Of a stretch of 64,000 bases of DNA, positions 1-8,591 are shown piece by piece. The notes under the pieces are model-generated. The model was not told the DNA's origin. It saw only the letters and a program-made list of their open reading frames with translations, and ran no database searches. Source of the stretch: Pseudochelatococcus sp047501465 (lineage in GTDB: Bacteria > Pseudomonadota > Alphaproteobacteria > Rhizobiales > Beijerinckiaceae); assembly GCF_047501465.1 (NCBI RefSeq), contig NZ_JAZDRL010000001.1, forward strand, positions 124,001 to 188,000, written 5' to 3'. Both the position numbers and the translations under genes were made by a program. Position 1 is the first letter of the stretch; each line of letters begins with the position of its first letter.

Positions 1-302
1 AGGCGCGAGGCTTAATGGGGCGGCGCTATATGCCTGTAGATCGTGGCATGATCTTCGACTACCCAGTCGTGCAGCCCGTATCGATGTGGATGGATAATAC
101 TTTTATTCCGCTCGACATGTTGTTCGTTGGCGCAGATGGCCGAGTCGTGCGCATTGCCGAAAAAACCGAGCCAATGTCGCGGCGTTATATCCCCTCTGGC
201 GCGCCAGTACGTGCTGTAATTGAGCTTAACGCCGGTACAGTAGCGCGCATTGGCGCTAAGATTGGCGATAAGATCGATATTCCTTTTATAAAAGCCCAGT
301 AA
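1..302 (+). CDS. DUF192 family protein, 5'-truncated by the window edge
   Basis: The reading frame is open from base 3, and the codons before the first ATG (position 15) encode A-R-G-L, giving ARGLMGRR, a hallmark of the DUF192 family. The ATG is therefore internal and the gene starts outside the window. The visible 99 or so residues carry the family core: MWMDNTFIPLDMLF, then a hydrophilic stretch and AVIELNAGTVARIGAKIGD. Members are small, usually exported proteins of unknown biochemical role. The N-terminus, where a signal peptide would be, is not visible. A strong hairpin terminator follows the stop by about 7 bases, so this is the last gene of its transcript. Confidence 0.85.
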   Translation, partial: ARGLMGRRYMPVDRGMIFDYPVVQPVSMWMDNTFIPLDMLFVGADGRVVRIAEKTEPMSRRYIPSGAPVRAVIELNAGTVARIGAKIGDKIDIPFIKAQ

Positions 303-308
303 ATAATC

Positions 309-334
309 AGGTGGGGATTTCCCCCCACCTTTTA
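309..334 (+). terminator. Rho-independent terminator after the DUF192 gene
   Basis: An 8-bp stem (AGGTGGGG at 309-316, CCCCACCT at 323-330) with a 6-base loop is followed by TTTTAATTT. It sits 7 bases after the stop codon of the upstream gene and before a gene on the opposite strand. Confidence 0.85.
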
Positions 335-350
335 ATTTCTATGGAATGGT

Positions 351-785
351 TTAAGCGCTGAAGCTGCCGCCCCGTTGATTGCGGAAACGCGCATAAACAT
401 CAGAACCGCCAGCGCGTTCTTGTTCCAGAAATTCATGAAATGCGCGCACTTCATCTGCGAGCTTTCGCCGTTCAGCATCAATGCGTTCCAGTTCTGCGCG
501 TACATGGGCATCAAACTCTGCGTTACCCGTTGGCGCAAGGTCATCCGCAGCAACATTCGGCGCGCGATTACTGCCAAAAACATTGGCGAGGCCATCACGG
601 ACGTTGTTCACCCCTGTACAGATCACATCGTCAAGATTGCGGGGAGAGGCTGAGCGATCATTCCAATATTTCCACGCAAGCACTACAAGGCCCAGAGGCC
701 AGAAAATAATGAAACCAATCACAAGTGCTGCCAACTCAATCGGGCGCCACTGCATAAAGGGTGAGTTATTATCCCGTTGTGTCAT
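351..785 (-). CDS. DUF2852 family membrane protein
   Basis: A 144-residue protein. Residues about 14-38 form one hydrophobic membrane segment (IELAALVIGFIIFWPLGLVV) ending in WKYW. The C-terminal third is charged and helical, with the family signature EFDAHVRAELERIDAERRKL followed by ADEVRAFHEFLEQER. DUF2852 is a conserved family of uncharacterised proteins found mainly in Alphaproteobacteria; no activity is known. The ATG start has a GGAG 6 bases upstream. It faces the DUF192 gene across the terminator, and bpt lies upstream on the same strand with a gap of about 110 bases, so it may or may not share a transcript. Confidence 0.8.
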   Translation of the reverse strand: MTQRDNNSPFMQWRPIELAALVIGFIIFWPLGLVVLAWKYWNDRSASPRNLDDVICTGVNNVRDGLANVFGSNRAPNVAADDLAPTGNAEFDAHVRAELERIDAERRKLADEVRAFHEFLEQERAGGSDVYARFRNQRGGSFSA

Positions 786-896
786 GTTTGTCTCCAGTGT
801 CGATATGAGGAGACATGGTCAATGATGCTATTGATGCAAGGGGAACCGATTGAAGATTGCGTAAAGCAGAAGCGAAAACAGCAAACGATGCCGTGA

Positions 897-1619
897 TCAC
901 GCATGATCAACGCGAACCCACCCTTCAGGCATCAGCCGCTCTTGTGGCAGGAAGCGGCCCTTATAACCCATGCGGCGCGAACCATCGACCCAATAGCCCA
1001 GATATACAAACGGCAAACCAAGCATTTGCGCACGATCTATGTGATCAAGAATCAGGAAGGTGCCGAGACTGCGGTGGGGTAGGTCAGGGTTATAAAAGGA
1101 ATAAACCATTGAAAGGCCGTCGCTCAGTACATCAGTCAGCACTGCAGCCATGAGCTCACCGCTGTGCGTGCGGTATTCAATAAGGCGGGTGGTAACGTGG
1201 GTATCCTCAACCATCACTGAATAATCGAGCATACTCATATCCACCATGCCGCCATCAGCATGGCGCGCATCGAGATAGCTACGAAATAACCCATATTGCT
1301 CAGATGTTGCCTGCGGCAGCAACATGGTGCCATCAAGATCTGCGTTGTGATTGATGATCCGTCGAAAACCGCGTGATGCACGAAAATCACGGGCTACAAC
1401 CCGGACGGAAACACAAGCGCGACAATTTTCACATGCAGGCCGATAGGCAATGGTTTGAGAGCGACGAAACCCACCTTGTGAGAGAACGTCATTAATCTCT
1501 TCCGCGCGCCGGCCAACGAGATGTGTAAACACCTTCCGCTCCTGAAACCCTGGAAGATAGGGGCAAGGAGTAGGAGAGGTTAAGAAAAACTGCGGTGTGT
1601 TGCGTGGTTGCGTTGTCAC
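897..1619 (-). CDS. bpt: aspartate/glutamate leucyltransferase (Bpt/Ate family)
   Basis: Predicted to transfer leucine (or arginine) from aminoacyl-tRNA to N-terminal acidic residues of proteins, marking them for ClpS/ClpAP degradation by the N-degron route. The 240-residue length is normal. The N-terminal block contains PCPYLPG, followed by AYRPACENCRACVSVRV, the conserved cysteine cluster of the ATE N-terminal domain. The C-terminal GNAT-like half includes LGTFLILDHIDRA and YLGYWVDGSRRMGYKG. The start codon is GTG with only a weak ribosome-binding site. A membrane RDD gene lies upstream on the same strand after a 155-base gap. Bpt versus arginyl specificity is assigned by lineage, not by a residue I can point to. 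Confidence 0.88.
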   Translation of the reverse strand: MTTQPRNTPQFFLTSPTPCPYLPGFQERKVFTHLVGRRAEEINDVLSQGGFRRSQTIAYRPACENCRACVSVRVVARDFRASRGFRRIINHNADLDGTMLLPQATSEQYGLFRSYLDARHADGGMVDMSMLDYSVMVEDTHVTTRLIEYRTHSGELMAAVLTDVLSDGLSMVYSFYNPDLPHRSLGTFLILDHIDRAQMLGLPFVYLGYWVDGSRRMGYKGRFLPQERLMPEGWVRVDHA

Positions 1620-1774
1620 AGCGAATGATCACCATCATCAATTCCTGAATAGGTAAAATTCAGGAAAAATCAAGTGTTTGCAAGATGATAGTATATTTCT
1701 AGCTTGCCGTCAAAGAATTGTATTTACAGGCGGTGTCTTGCCGATCCACTAGCATAACACGTCAAGTAAGCAAC

Positions 1775-2221
1775 TCAAGCGCGGGCAATGGTGAGCCCTG
1801 TCAGTAGATCATGAAGCATACGTCGGTCTGAACGCACAAGACCTGTCAAAATATCCAGTACGAAGAGGATGAAGGTGCTCACAGCAATGTAAAAGAAGAT
1901 CGCGTGAACGGCAGCAATAAGCCAGTCTACCCGCGTGCCTTCTGGTCCAACGACGCGAAGACCTAGCCAGCGCATGCCAACCGTCGCCTGGGCATCCCCA
2001 CCAACCGTGATTGCGCTGTAGAGCACACCTGTACCGGCTAACAGCGGAAAGAGCATCCAGGCAAGGCCAAATGTCACAACGCCCAAGAATGCTATGATGG
2101 AGCCAAGAACAGCAGTAAGAACGAAAATAATAACAACATCAATGAGATATGCAAACAAACGTCCCGCCAATACGCCGCGGGTGTCAACTGTAATAGGGCG
2201 TGTTACTGGGACTTCGCTCAT
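1775..2221 (-). CDS. RDD family integral membrane protein
   Basis: A 148-residue membrane protein. The RDD signature appears near the N-terminus as the Arg and Asp of RLFAYLIDVVI, which starts the first hydrophobic helix. Further hydrophobic segments lie at about residues 30-75 and 110-130, giving three or four helices. A later conserved block reads TVGMRWLGLRVVGPEGTR. RDD proteins are poorly characterised; some have been linked to ion transport, which I would not assume here. The ATG start is preceded by AGAGGT. It is transcribed toward bpt, a pairing consistent with co-regulation but separated by 155 bases. Confidence 0.85.
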   Translation of the reverse strand: MSEVPVTRPITVDTRGVLAGRLFAYLIDVVIIFVLTAVLGSIIAFLGVVTFGLAWMLFPLLAGTGVLYSAITVGGDAQATVGMRWLGLRVVGPEGTRVDWLIAAVHAIFFYIAVSTFILFVLDILTGLVRSDRRMLHDLLTGLTIARA

Positions 2222-2523
2222 GGATACCTCTTGCTTGCGCGCACACTCCGCTGTCTCACTTTTGAAAGCAAAGCATCAACGAAGCGACAATGACCGTTGT
2301 TCCCGAATAAAGAAAAATGCAAACACTGGAAATGCAATCTCCCTTTAACATATGATAGGGCATTGAAATGAGAGGGATTGTTCAATCCGCAACTGATTTC
2401 AATGTCGCTATATTGCACGCAAAGGGCATCTTGCGCAATGTCAGGGCAGCGAGCGTTGCGATTGCCGGCATGCAATGATGTCAGGTCGCTTCAGGATTAT
2501 AGAAATACAAAACGCTTAGCTAT
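2222..2523. other. 302-base intergenic region, no feature recognised
   Basis: It lies between the start of the RDD gene and the end of the merR-type gene, both leftward. It should contain the RDD promoter. I see no tRNA, convincing hairpin terminator or conserved small protein; the 85-codon reading frame here has no family features. Confidence 0.5.
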
Positions 2524-3489
2524 TTAGTCCATCTGCCGGTTAAGCGTGCTGCCTAGCAGGCGCCTGCATTCGCGTAATTCTTCAAGCACCGATTGCAAAT
2601 TCTCACGTGTGCCTGTTGTGAGCCGATATTGCGGCTGGATTATATGATCGGTAGCATCGGACTGAGCCGTGCCTGATTGTTCAACGAGGCGGTGCGCGCG
2701 ACCAGATGCTGAACCCGCCGAAAGTGGGCCAGGCGCATAATGGCTTATCCCGGAAGCAACATGTACATCTGTCAACGCTGACGATATCTCGGCGGTTGCA
2801 TTCGCTGTTGGATCGTGCTGCTGGATATCTGCTGCCGCATCGTGATGAATGGCAAAACCGTCGCGCGGGTGGAGGGGAGCGCTGGCCGGTGTTAGGGCAG
2901 CATAAGCGGCGGCGACGGTGGCTACCCGCGCATCAACCGATGAACCCAGTGGCGGACTGGGTGGGGGCTGATAACCTTGTGACGACGGGCGATGCGATGG
3001 CTTGTTGACGTTTCGATTGTCCTTGAAATCGCGGGGAAGCAGTGCATCTGGAATGCTCGAAGCTTCCACCCCGGTGTCATCCAGTTTAAGCTCAAGCAAG
3101 CGGTTATCAAGCGCCTGCTTACTATCGATGTCATATGAAGGGGCCGCAATATATTGCGGACGGATGTTATCAAGCGCGCTGGCTACTGCATGAACGCTTG
3201 CGCTGCTGGTATCCGCAGGCGCAAGAACCAGCCCCTGAACGTGGGCAACGCCTTGTTCTTTCAAGATGCGTTGAACGCCGCGAATTGTGTAGCCCGCGCC
3301 GTATAATAAATGCCGAATGCCTGCCAATAGCGAGACATCATCCGGGCGATAAAAACGTCTGCCCCCGCCGCGTTTTATGGGCTTAATCTGCGTAAATCGC
3401 GTTTCCCAGAAACGTAGAACGTGCTGAGGAATATTCAGTTCTTCCGCAACTTCGCTAATGGTGCGAAAGGCGTCTGGTCCCTTGCTCAC
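2524..3489 (-). CDS. MerR family transcriptional regulator with long disordered tail
   Basis: A 321-residue DNA-binding protein. Residues about 8-80 form a MerR winged helix: FRTISEVAEELNIPQHVLRFWE, then KPIKRGGGRRFYRPDDVSLL and a YTIRGVQRILKEQG segment. The rest is rich in Pro, Ser, Ala and His with no effector domain, and the C-terminus ends in an Arg/Leu/Glu-rich helix (LEELRECRRLLGS). This architecture next to ihfA recurs in Alphaproteobacteria; the target is unknown. The GTG start has AGGAG 6 bases upstream. ihfA lies upstream on the same strand after 144 bases. Confidence 0.85.
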   Translation of the reverse strand: MSKGPDAFRTISEVAEELNIPQHVLRFWETRFTQIKPIKRGGGRRFYRPDDVSLLAGIRHLLYGAGYTIRGVQRILKEQGVAHVQGLVLAPADTSSASVHAVASALDNIRPQYIAAPSYDIDSKQALDNRLLELKLDDTGVEASSIPDALLPRDFKDNRNVNKPSHRPSSQGYQPPPSPPLGSSVDARVATVAAAYAALTPASAPLHPRDGFAIHHDAAADIQQHDPTANATAEISSALTDVHVASGISHYAPGPLSAGSASGRAHRLVEQSGTAQSDATDHIIQPQYRLTTGTRENLQSVLEELRECRRLLGSTLNRQMD

Positions 3490-3633
3490 CTGTCACTCCT
3501 TTCCGCAACATGCCGAACCGGAAGCCAAGCGCTTCAATGCTCGCTCCGCACTACAGTAATGTGCTGCTTGGATGTTGCGTGAATCCGTCATGACACGCGA
3601 AACTGTTACCAAACTGTTGTCGTTCGTTCTTGA

Positions 3634-3945
3634 TCAGTCTTCCGTGCCTGGCTCTTCGCCATTAATGCGAGCGCGTAACACGTTTGAGGGGCGGAAAATC
3701 ATCACGCGACGTGGCTCGATTGGCACCTCAACACCGGTTTTCGGGTTACGGCCAATACGTTGCCCTTTATCACGTATGAGGAAGGAGCCGAATGACGACA
3801 GCTTCACTGTTTCGCCACGGGCGAGGGTATCAGAAACTTCGGTGAGCACAGATTCAACCAGTGCTGCCGATTCCGTGCGTGAAAGGCCGATCTTCTGATA
3901 GACGACCTCGCATAAGTCTGCTCGTGTTACTGTCCGTCCTGCCAT
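3634..3945 (-). CDS. ihfA: integration host factor alpha subunit
   Basis: A 103-residue HU/IHF fold protein, normal for IHF-alpha. The N-terminal helices (TRADLCEVVYQKIGLSRTES) dimerise; the DNA-intercalating arm contains GRNPKTGVEVPIEPRRV, including the invariant Pro, followed by the IHF/HU core VMIFRPSN. VKLSSFGSF is the classical family motif. IHF bends DNA in nucleoid organisation, recombination and promoter activation, normally as a heterodimer with IHF-beta encoded elsewhere. The gene lies between fabH and the merR-type gene on the same strand, a widely conserved order. A 319-base gap upstream suggests its own promoter. Confidence 0.95.
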   Translation of the reverse strand: MAGRTVTRADLCEVVYQKIGLSRTESAALVESVLTEVSDTLARGETVKLSSFGSFLIRDKGQRIGRNPKTGVEVPIEPRRVMIFRPSNVLRARINGEEPGTED

Positions 3946-4264
3946 CGTTTCTTTCCGCGCGTTAACCGCACGCTCCCAGAGCTACAGGCCATTTGCCTGC
4001 ATCTGCCTATAATTATTGCCATGTTCGCCGAGCCCGCCAGCGGGGAAGCGTTCATTGCGTTAATCATAACAGTTCACACCAACTTGGCATCGAACGCCCA
4101 AATTTGCGTTTTTGCCGTTTGATGTTGCCATCAACTGTTATGCTTAACGCTATTCACATCGCTTGCGCGGGTCAATGGCGTAAATTCAATGATTTGCATG
4201 ACGTGAATCATGCGATGAGTCCAAATGACATAAATTCACGGCGGCTTTAAGACCAAGCCTATCC
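3946..4264. other. 319-base intergenic region upstream of ihfA
   Basis: Relatively AT-rich segment between ihfA and fabH, both leftward, so it should hold the ihfA promoter and the 3' end of the fabH transcript. It contains an inverted repeat (4196-4213) and two direct copies of TAAATTCA (in 4181-4188 and about 4232-4239). No tRNA or protein gene was recognised. Confidence 0.5.
4196..4213. repeat. small inverted repeat in the fabH-ihfA gap
   Basis: GCATGA, a 6-base spacer, then TCATGC form a symmetrical site about 50 bases downstream of fabH in the transcription direction and about 250 bases upstream of ihfA. It lacks a T-tract, so it looks more like an operator-type palindrome than a terminator. 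No binding protein can be named. Confidence 0.3.
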
Positions 4265-5248
4265 CTACCAACGGATAATAGCGCTGCCCCAGGTGAAGCC
4301 ACCACCCAAAGATTCAATCAGCACCAGGTCGCCTTTTTTAATGCGCCCGTCACTAACGGCCTCGCACAAAGCAAGCGGGATTGAGGCCGCGGAGGTGTTG
4401 CCGTGTCGCTCAACAGTTACAACGACCTTTTCAGGGGCAAAACCAAGCTTTTGGGCGCTGGCATCAATAATCCGGCGGTTTGCCTGATGAGGCACCAACC
4501 AGTCAATGTCAGCAGCCGTTAGGCCGAGGGCGCTGAGGGCATCTTCGATGACGTCTGTAATCATACCAACAGCAAAACGGAACACTTCACGGCCTTCCAT
4601 TCGCAAATGGCCAACAGTGCGTGTGGAACCTGGGCCGCCATCTACGAAAAGCTTGGAGCGATGCTGACCATCCGAGCGCAGATGTGAGGTCAGAACGCCG
4701 CGATCTTTGAGCGATTGCGTTCCTGTCTGCGCCTCCAGTATAACCGCGCCGGCACCATCTCCAAACAGCACGCAGGTGCCACGGTCTTCCCAATCGAGAA
4801 GCCTTGAAAATGTTTCTGCGCCGATCACCAGTGCACGCTTGTGCGACCCTGAAGTGAGGAACTTGTCAGCTGTCGTGAGTGCAAACACAAAGCCTGAGCA
4901 TACTGCCTGCAGATCAAATGCAACACCTTGCTTGATGCCCAATGCATGCTGAATTTGCGTTGCCGTTGCAGGAAAGGTGTAATCGGGGGTGGAAGTAGCG
5001 CAGATAACAAGATCAATGTCGTCTGCTGTCAGCCCCGCATTGTCGAGCGCTGCTTGCGCAGCCTTTGCGCCGAGTTGCGATGTTGTTTCGCCCTCCGCCG
5101 CAATGTGGCGTTCACGTATGCCGGTGCGTTGCGCAATCCATTCATCTGACGTGTCGACCATGCGAGACAACTCGTCATTCGTTAGAATGCGTTCCGGTAG
5201 ATAGGCCCCACAGCCGCGCACGACTGATCTCAGGTTGGCGAGATGCAA
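4265..5248 (-). CDS. fabH: beta-ketoacyl-ACP synthase III
   Basis: Catalyses the first condensation of fatty acid synthesis, acetyl-CoA (or another acyl-CoA) with malonyl-ACP. From the TTG at 5248 the protein is 327 residues, the usual FabH length, with the catalytic triad Cys117 (AVCSGF), His254 (VPHQANRR) and Asn284 (HGNTSAAS). The frame extends upstream to another TTG at 5347, adding 33 non-conserved residues. I chose 5248 because GGGAG lies 7 bases before it and conserved sequence (LRSVVRGCGAYLPERILTN) begins just after. It follows plsX in the same direction, a standard pairing of phospholipid and fatty-acid initiation genes. Confidence 0.93.
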   Translation of the reverse strand: MHLANLRSVVRGCGAYLPERILTNDELSRMVDTSDEWIAQRTGIRERHIAAEGETTSQLGAKAAQAALDNAGLTADDIDLVICATSTPDYTFPATATQIQHALGIKQGVAFDLQAVCSGFVFALTTADKFLTSGSHKRALVIGAETFSRLLDWEDRGTCVLFGDGAGAVILEAQTGTQSLKDRGVLTSHLRSDGQHRSKLFVDGGPGSTRTVGHLRMEGREVFRFAVGMITDVIEDALSALGLTAADIDWLVPHQANRRIIDASAQKLGFAPEKVVVTVERHGNTSAASIPLALCEAVSDGRIKKGDLVLIESLGGGFTWGSAIIRW

Positions 5249-5350
5249 CGATGGACTCCCGACTTTGGAGGCGCGGCGTTTCGCCTGCCCGGTTATAGAG
5301 CGGTTTTGAGTTTCATTGAAGCACTCAAAATGCTCTCGTTTCTTCAATCT

Positions 5351-6391
5351 CTATAATGCCTCAGCCGTAAGTGGCTCTGGCTGGGTCAGTGTATCACGTA
5401 TCCGATCGATCAGACCAAAACGAGACATGTCATAAGCAAGTTCAACTGCCGCAGCAAACCCATAGGCATCTGTGCCGCCATGGCTCTTGATAACAATGCC
5501 ATTAAGGCCCAGAAAAATTCCACCATTTGAGCGGCGTGGATCAAGCTTTTCACGAAGTGCTTTGAACGCACCACGTGCAAAGAGATATCCTATCCGCGCC
5601 ATGAATGAGCGCTCAATCGCGGCGCGCAGATAAGTTGCAACCTGTCGTGCAGTACCTTCAGCGGCCTTCAGTGCAATATTGCCCGCAAAGCCTTCTGTCA
5701 CAACAACATCAACCGTGCCTTTGCCCAGATCATCGCCTTCAACAAAACCGTGATAGGTGTATTGCTGCGAAGTGCTTTCACGCAGCATGCGCCCAGCTTC
5801 CTTCACGGCTTCATTGCCCTTGATTTCTTCTACGCCGACATTCAACAGCCCAACAGTCGGGCGCTCGATGTCGAATACGGCGCGTGCCAATGCGGTCCCC
5901 ATCAGCGCAAGATTGACGAGCTGATGCGCATCGGCACCAATCGTTGCGCCGATATCCAGCACAATGCTCTCGCCCCTTAGCGTTGGCCAGATGCCTGCAA
6001 TTGCCGGGCGGTCAATCGGCGCCATGGTTTTCAGGCAGAACATCGCCATTGCCATCAGCGCGCCGGTATTGCCCGCTGAAACAGCAACGTGAGCATCGCC
6101 GGTTTTCACAGCATCAATGGCCTGCCACATGGAGGATTTATAACGGCCCGCGCGCAGCGCCTGGCTGGGCTTGTCGTCCATCCTCACAAATACATCGCTA
6201 TGGCGGATCTCTGATGCAGCCTTAAGAGCAGGATGCTTGGCGAGCAAAGGTGCTATCACCTTCTCGTCACCATGCAGCAAAAATCGTATGTCCGGGCGGC
6301 GCTCCAGCGCGATTGCCGCGCCGGGCACAACAACCGAAGCACCGAAATCGCCGCCCATGGCGTCAAGCGCAATCGTTATCGGTGCAGCCAT
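5351..6391 (-). CDS. plsX: phosphate acyltransferase PlsX
   Basis: Makes acyl-phosphate from acyl-ACP, the acyl donor for PlsY in phosphatidic acid synthesis; a peripheral membrane enzyme. The 346-residue form from ATG 6391 has the family start ITIALDAMGGDFG and conserved blocks AVSAGNTGALMA, VEEIKGNEAVKEA, FVEGDDLGKGTVDVVVTEGF and the C-terminal LGLNGIVIKSHGGTDAYGF. The frame runs 12 codons upstream to a TTG at 6427, but the family begins near MAAPITIAL, so the ATG is preferred, although its Shine-Dalgarno match (GGAG) is rather far, about 15 bases. It sits between the DUF177 gene and fabH. Confidence 0.93.
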   Translation of the reverse strand: MAAPITIALDAMGGDFGASVVVPGAAIALERRPDIRFLLHGDEKVIAPLLAKHPALKAASEIRHSDVFVRMDDKPSQALRAGRYKSSMWQAIDAVKTGDAHVAVSAGNTGALMAMAMFCLKTMAPIDRPAIAGIWPTLRGESIVLDIGATIGADAHQLVNLALMGTALARAVFDIERPTVGLLNVGVEEIKGNEAVKEAGRMLRESTSQQYTYHGFVEGDDLGKGTVDVVVTEGFAGNIALKAAEGTARQVATYLRAAIERSFMARIGYLFARGAFKALREKLDPRRSNGGIFLGLNGIVIKSHGGTDAYGFAAAVELAYDMSRFGLIDRIRDTLTQPEPLTAEAL

Positions 6392-6506
6392 GGTAAACGT
6401 ATAAAACTCCAATACGACTGTCTGCAATTATTGCAGCGGTCTGAACACACTCCTGAAGTGTACAGATACGTGTGCCGAGGCGCTCGTACCTGTCAATTGC
6501 AGGAGG

Positions 6507-7046
6507 TTATTCCTTATTGCCCTGCGTCGTTTGCTTCAAGCCCGTTAACACTGCAAAAGGCGATTCTGGCGCTTCAAAACCCTCATCATACGAAAATTTT
6601 ACACCCGGTTTACGAGGGTAAGGGTCCAGACCAAGCGCCAGGAACTCCGCCGTGAGGGCTCCGAGGTCGATTTTACCATCTATCAGCTCGTCGGGGGCAT
6701 CCAGTTCTGATTCGAGATCTACTGACTCGCCGAATTCAGCCCGAATGCTCTCTATATCTGCGAAGACAACCTCGACTTCCTCAAAGATGGAATCATCGAA
6801 CTGCTCCAGTGATACAGTGCAAGTCTGCTCAATCGCTGCCCGGACCTCGCCACGGATTTTTACGCGGGAATCATTGCCGGAGAGGTGAAAGACGCCTGTC
6901 AGCTGATGAATCGCTGGTATATCAAGAAATTTAGCCAACGCTTCGCGTTCCTGGGAGGTCGTCTCCACCTTCACATCGTTGCCTTCAGGCTTTAAGTCAG
7001 CCACGTCGAAGATGTGCTGCAGGGGAAAATTTTCGGTGCCCGTCAT
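6507..7046 (-). CDS. YceD/DUF177 family protein
   Basis: A 179-residue acidic protein of the DUF177 (YceD) family, which in bacteria lies next to rpmF or plsX and has been linked to ribosomal RNA metabolism. Conserved elements are the middle block IRGEVRAAIEQTCTVSLEQF, where a conserved Cys sits, a strongly acidic stretch (EEVEVVFADIE), and the C-terminal KIDLGALTAEFLALGLDPYPRKPGV. Two ATGs are adjacent (7049 and 7046); AGGAGG lies 3 and 6 bases upstream respectively, so the second fits spacing better. It follows the CBP3-like gene and precedes plsX, all leftward. Confidence 0.87.
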   Translation of the reverse strand: MTGTENFPLQHIFDVADLKPEGNDVKVETTSQEREALAKFLDIPAIHQLTGVFHLSGNDSRVKIRGEVRAAIEQTCTVSLEQFDDSIFEEVEVVFADIESIRAEFGESVDLESELDAPDELIDGKIDLGALTAEFLALGLDPYPRKPGVKFSYDEGFEAPESPFAVLTGLKQTTQGNKE

Positions 7047-7173
7047 CATGGACCTCCTTTAGATATAATCGCATGAGCGAAGTGAGATGCCCGCAAGCGG
7101 CAGGCCTTAGGTGATCAATTAATGCATAATCATACAAAACGGTATCGATTTATCGACAGAACCATGCAGTAAT

Positions 7174-7746
7174 TTAGAGCGTCGTGGTGCTCCCCACACT
7201 TTCCTGGCCAGTATATGGCGTTGTTATGGGCGAATCCGGGAGCAACGCTGCTTCAGACAGAATATCATCCAGAGAGCAGTTGGCTACCTTTGCATCAACT
7301 TGGCGTACATGTTGTGTGAAGGCTGCCAGATTTTGTGCGTCTCTGCCGACATTACGAGCTAACACTTCTTGCAGTGCACTGTCGTCTGCAGCATTGAGAG
7401 CGTTATCAAAAAGCTGCGCGCGACCATAGAAAGTCTTGGCAAAAATCTTCATTTTCTTGGGCACTGAAATATCGCCAATGCCGATTTCACGCAGGCTGCG
7501 GTCGACTTCGCGGAACAGGATATCAACAAGATCCTGCGAAACGCTATCAGCCGGAGAAGGTAATGTGCGTAATCGACGCATCAACAGGATTGCGTGGAGT
7601 GTGAGCGAATCAAAACGGCCTTCAAGCGTGTCTGGCACAGCGAAGTCGGTATAGAGGAAAGGCGCCCGCGAGGCGGCGAGGATGCGTGCATAAAGCGCTT
7701 CAACAGCATCCGTATTGCGTTTGCGGCCTATTAATCCGAATAACAT
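7174..7746 (-). CDS. ubiquinol-cytochrome c chaperone (CBP3 family)
   Basis: A 190-residue homologue of mitochondrial CBP3/UQCC1, which assists assembly of cytochrome b into the bc1 complex. The family core is visible from about residue 15 to 150: EALYARILAASRAPFLYTDF, then DTLEGRFDSLTLHAILLMRR, LFREVDRSLREIGIGD, SVPKKMKIFAKTFYGR and a C-terminal helix. No membrane segment or signal peptide, consistent with a membrane-associated cytoplasmic chaperone. Presence implies an aerobic bc1-type respiratory chain. It heads the leftward CBP3-DUF177-plsX-fabH series and diverges from bamE across about 110 bases that must contain both promoters. Confidence 0.88.
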   Translation of the reverse strand: MLFGLIGRKRNTDAVEALYARILAASRAPFLYTDFAVPDTLEGRFDSLTLHAILLMRRLRTLPSPADSVSQDLVDILFREVDRSLREIGIGDISVPKKMKIFAKTFYGRAQLFDNALNAADDSALQEVLARNVGRDAQNLAAFTQHVRQVDAKVANCSLDDILSEAALLPDSPITTPYTGQESVGSTTTL

Positions 7747-7857
7747 CTTTCCCCACTAAATTGTGTGTCGCCTTGCAAATCCACAAGACGCGGGTTACGG
7801 CATATGCGAGGTTTTATGCAAGCGCACACTTTGCGCATTAGCTTAGGAGACCATCGG

Positions 7858-8361
7858 GTGAGCATTTCTTCGGCCAAAAGCTTTACATCGAGACGCGCTG
7901 CATCAGCAATACGCGTGTCTGCGGCAGTTTTGCTTACAGGCATGCTTGGCCTTGGGCTTGCATCCTGCGGCAGCAGCGAGACGATCTCGCGCGGCTACGT
8001 GATCAAGGAGGATGCGTTAAGCCGCATTACGCCCGGTACGAGCGTTGAGCAGGTTTTAACCATTCTGGGCACGCCTTCCACTGTCTCGACAGTCGGTAAC
8101 AAGACTTTCTACTACATTAGCCAAAAGCTGCAGCGCACCGTGCAGTTTATCGAGCCACGCATCGTCGATCAGCGCGTGGTGGCGGTGTATTTCAACCAGT
8201 CCTTCAAGGTGGAGCGCGTAGCTCACTACGGCCTGCAGGATGGTGTGGTGTTTGACTTCATTAGCCGCACAACACCTACAAGCGGTGCTGAGCAGAGCTT
8301 CCTGACCCAGCTGTTCCGTGGTGGCGGTACAACGTTTGCGCCAGGTATGGGCGGCCTTTGA
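7858..8361 (+). CDS. bamE: BamE (SmpA/OmlA) outer-membrane assembly lipoprotein
   Basis: Small lipoprotein subunit of the BAM complex that folds outer-membrane proteins. From GTG 7858 it has 167 residues: a basic N-terminus, a hydrophobic core and a lipobox LASC with Cys37, then the SmpA/OmlA domain (ALSRITPGTSVEQVLTILG and PSTVSTVGNKTFYYIS). AGGAGA lies about 7 bases before this GTG. The frame stays open back to 7765 with ATGs at 7804 and 7816, but those starts would place about 20-30 residues before the signal peptide. It diverges from the CBP3-like gene and is closed by a strong terminator. Confidence 0.88.
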   Translation: MSISSAKSFTSRRAASAIRVSAAVLLTGMLGLGLASCGSSETISRGYVIKEDALSRITPGTSVEQVLTILGTPSTVSTVGNKTFYYISQKLQRTVQFIEPRIVDQRVVAVYFNQSFKVERVAHYGLQDGVVFDFISRTTPTSGAEQSFLTQLFRGGGTTFAPGMGGL

Positions 8362-8390
8362 GCCGATATCTTTGACAGTTGAGCATTTAT

Positions 8391-8431
8391 AAAAAGCGCT
8401 GTGCGACTGGATTCATCGCATAGCGCTTTTT
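8391..8431 (+). terminator. Rho-independent terminator after bamE
   Basis: A 16-bp stem (AAAAAGCGCT then GTGCGA, pairing with TCGCAT then AGCGCTTTTT, one G-U) with a 9-base loop lies 30 bases after the bamE stop. The A-run before and T-run after the stem allow bidirectional action. The remaining 160 bases to the EamA gene hold nothing I recognise. Confidence 0.9.
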
Positions 8432-8591
8432 CTTTATCTTATCGCCTCAAACAGAAAGAGCATCTGCGCTTCTGGAATGATGTGGTGCGAAAATAAAAGA
8501 TGAAAGCATTTGGAGAGACTCTGCTACGTCAAGCCACCTGACGGGAATAGCCCCGCTCTTTGTGTCTTTCCTTGCATATCATGGTCCAAGC

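Noticed and set aside
2376..2395. TTCAATC resembling a tRNA T-loop
   Set aside because: The flanking bases do not form a 5-bp stem, and no other tRNA arms are present.
2218..2475. 85-codon leftward frame downstream of the merR-type gene
   Set aside because: No conserved motif and composition typical of an untranslated stretch.
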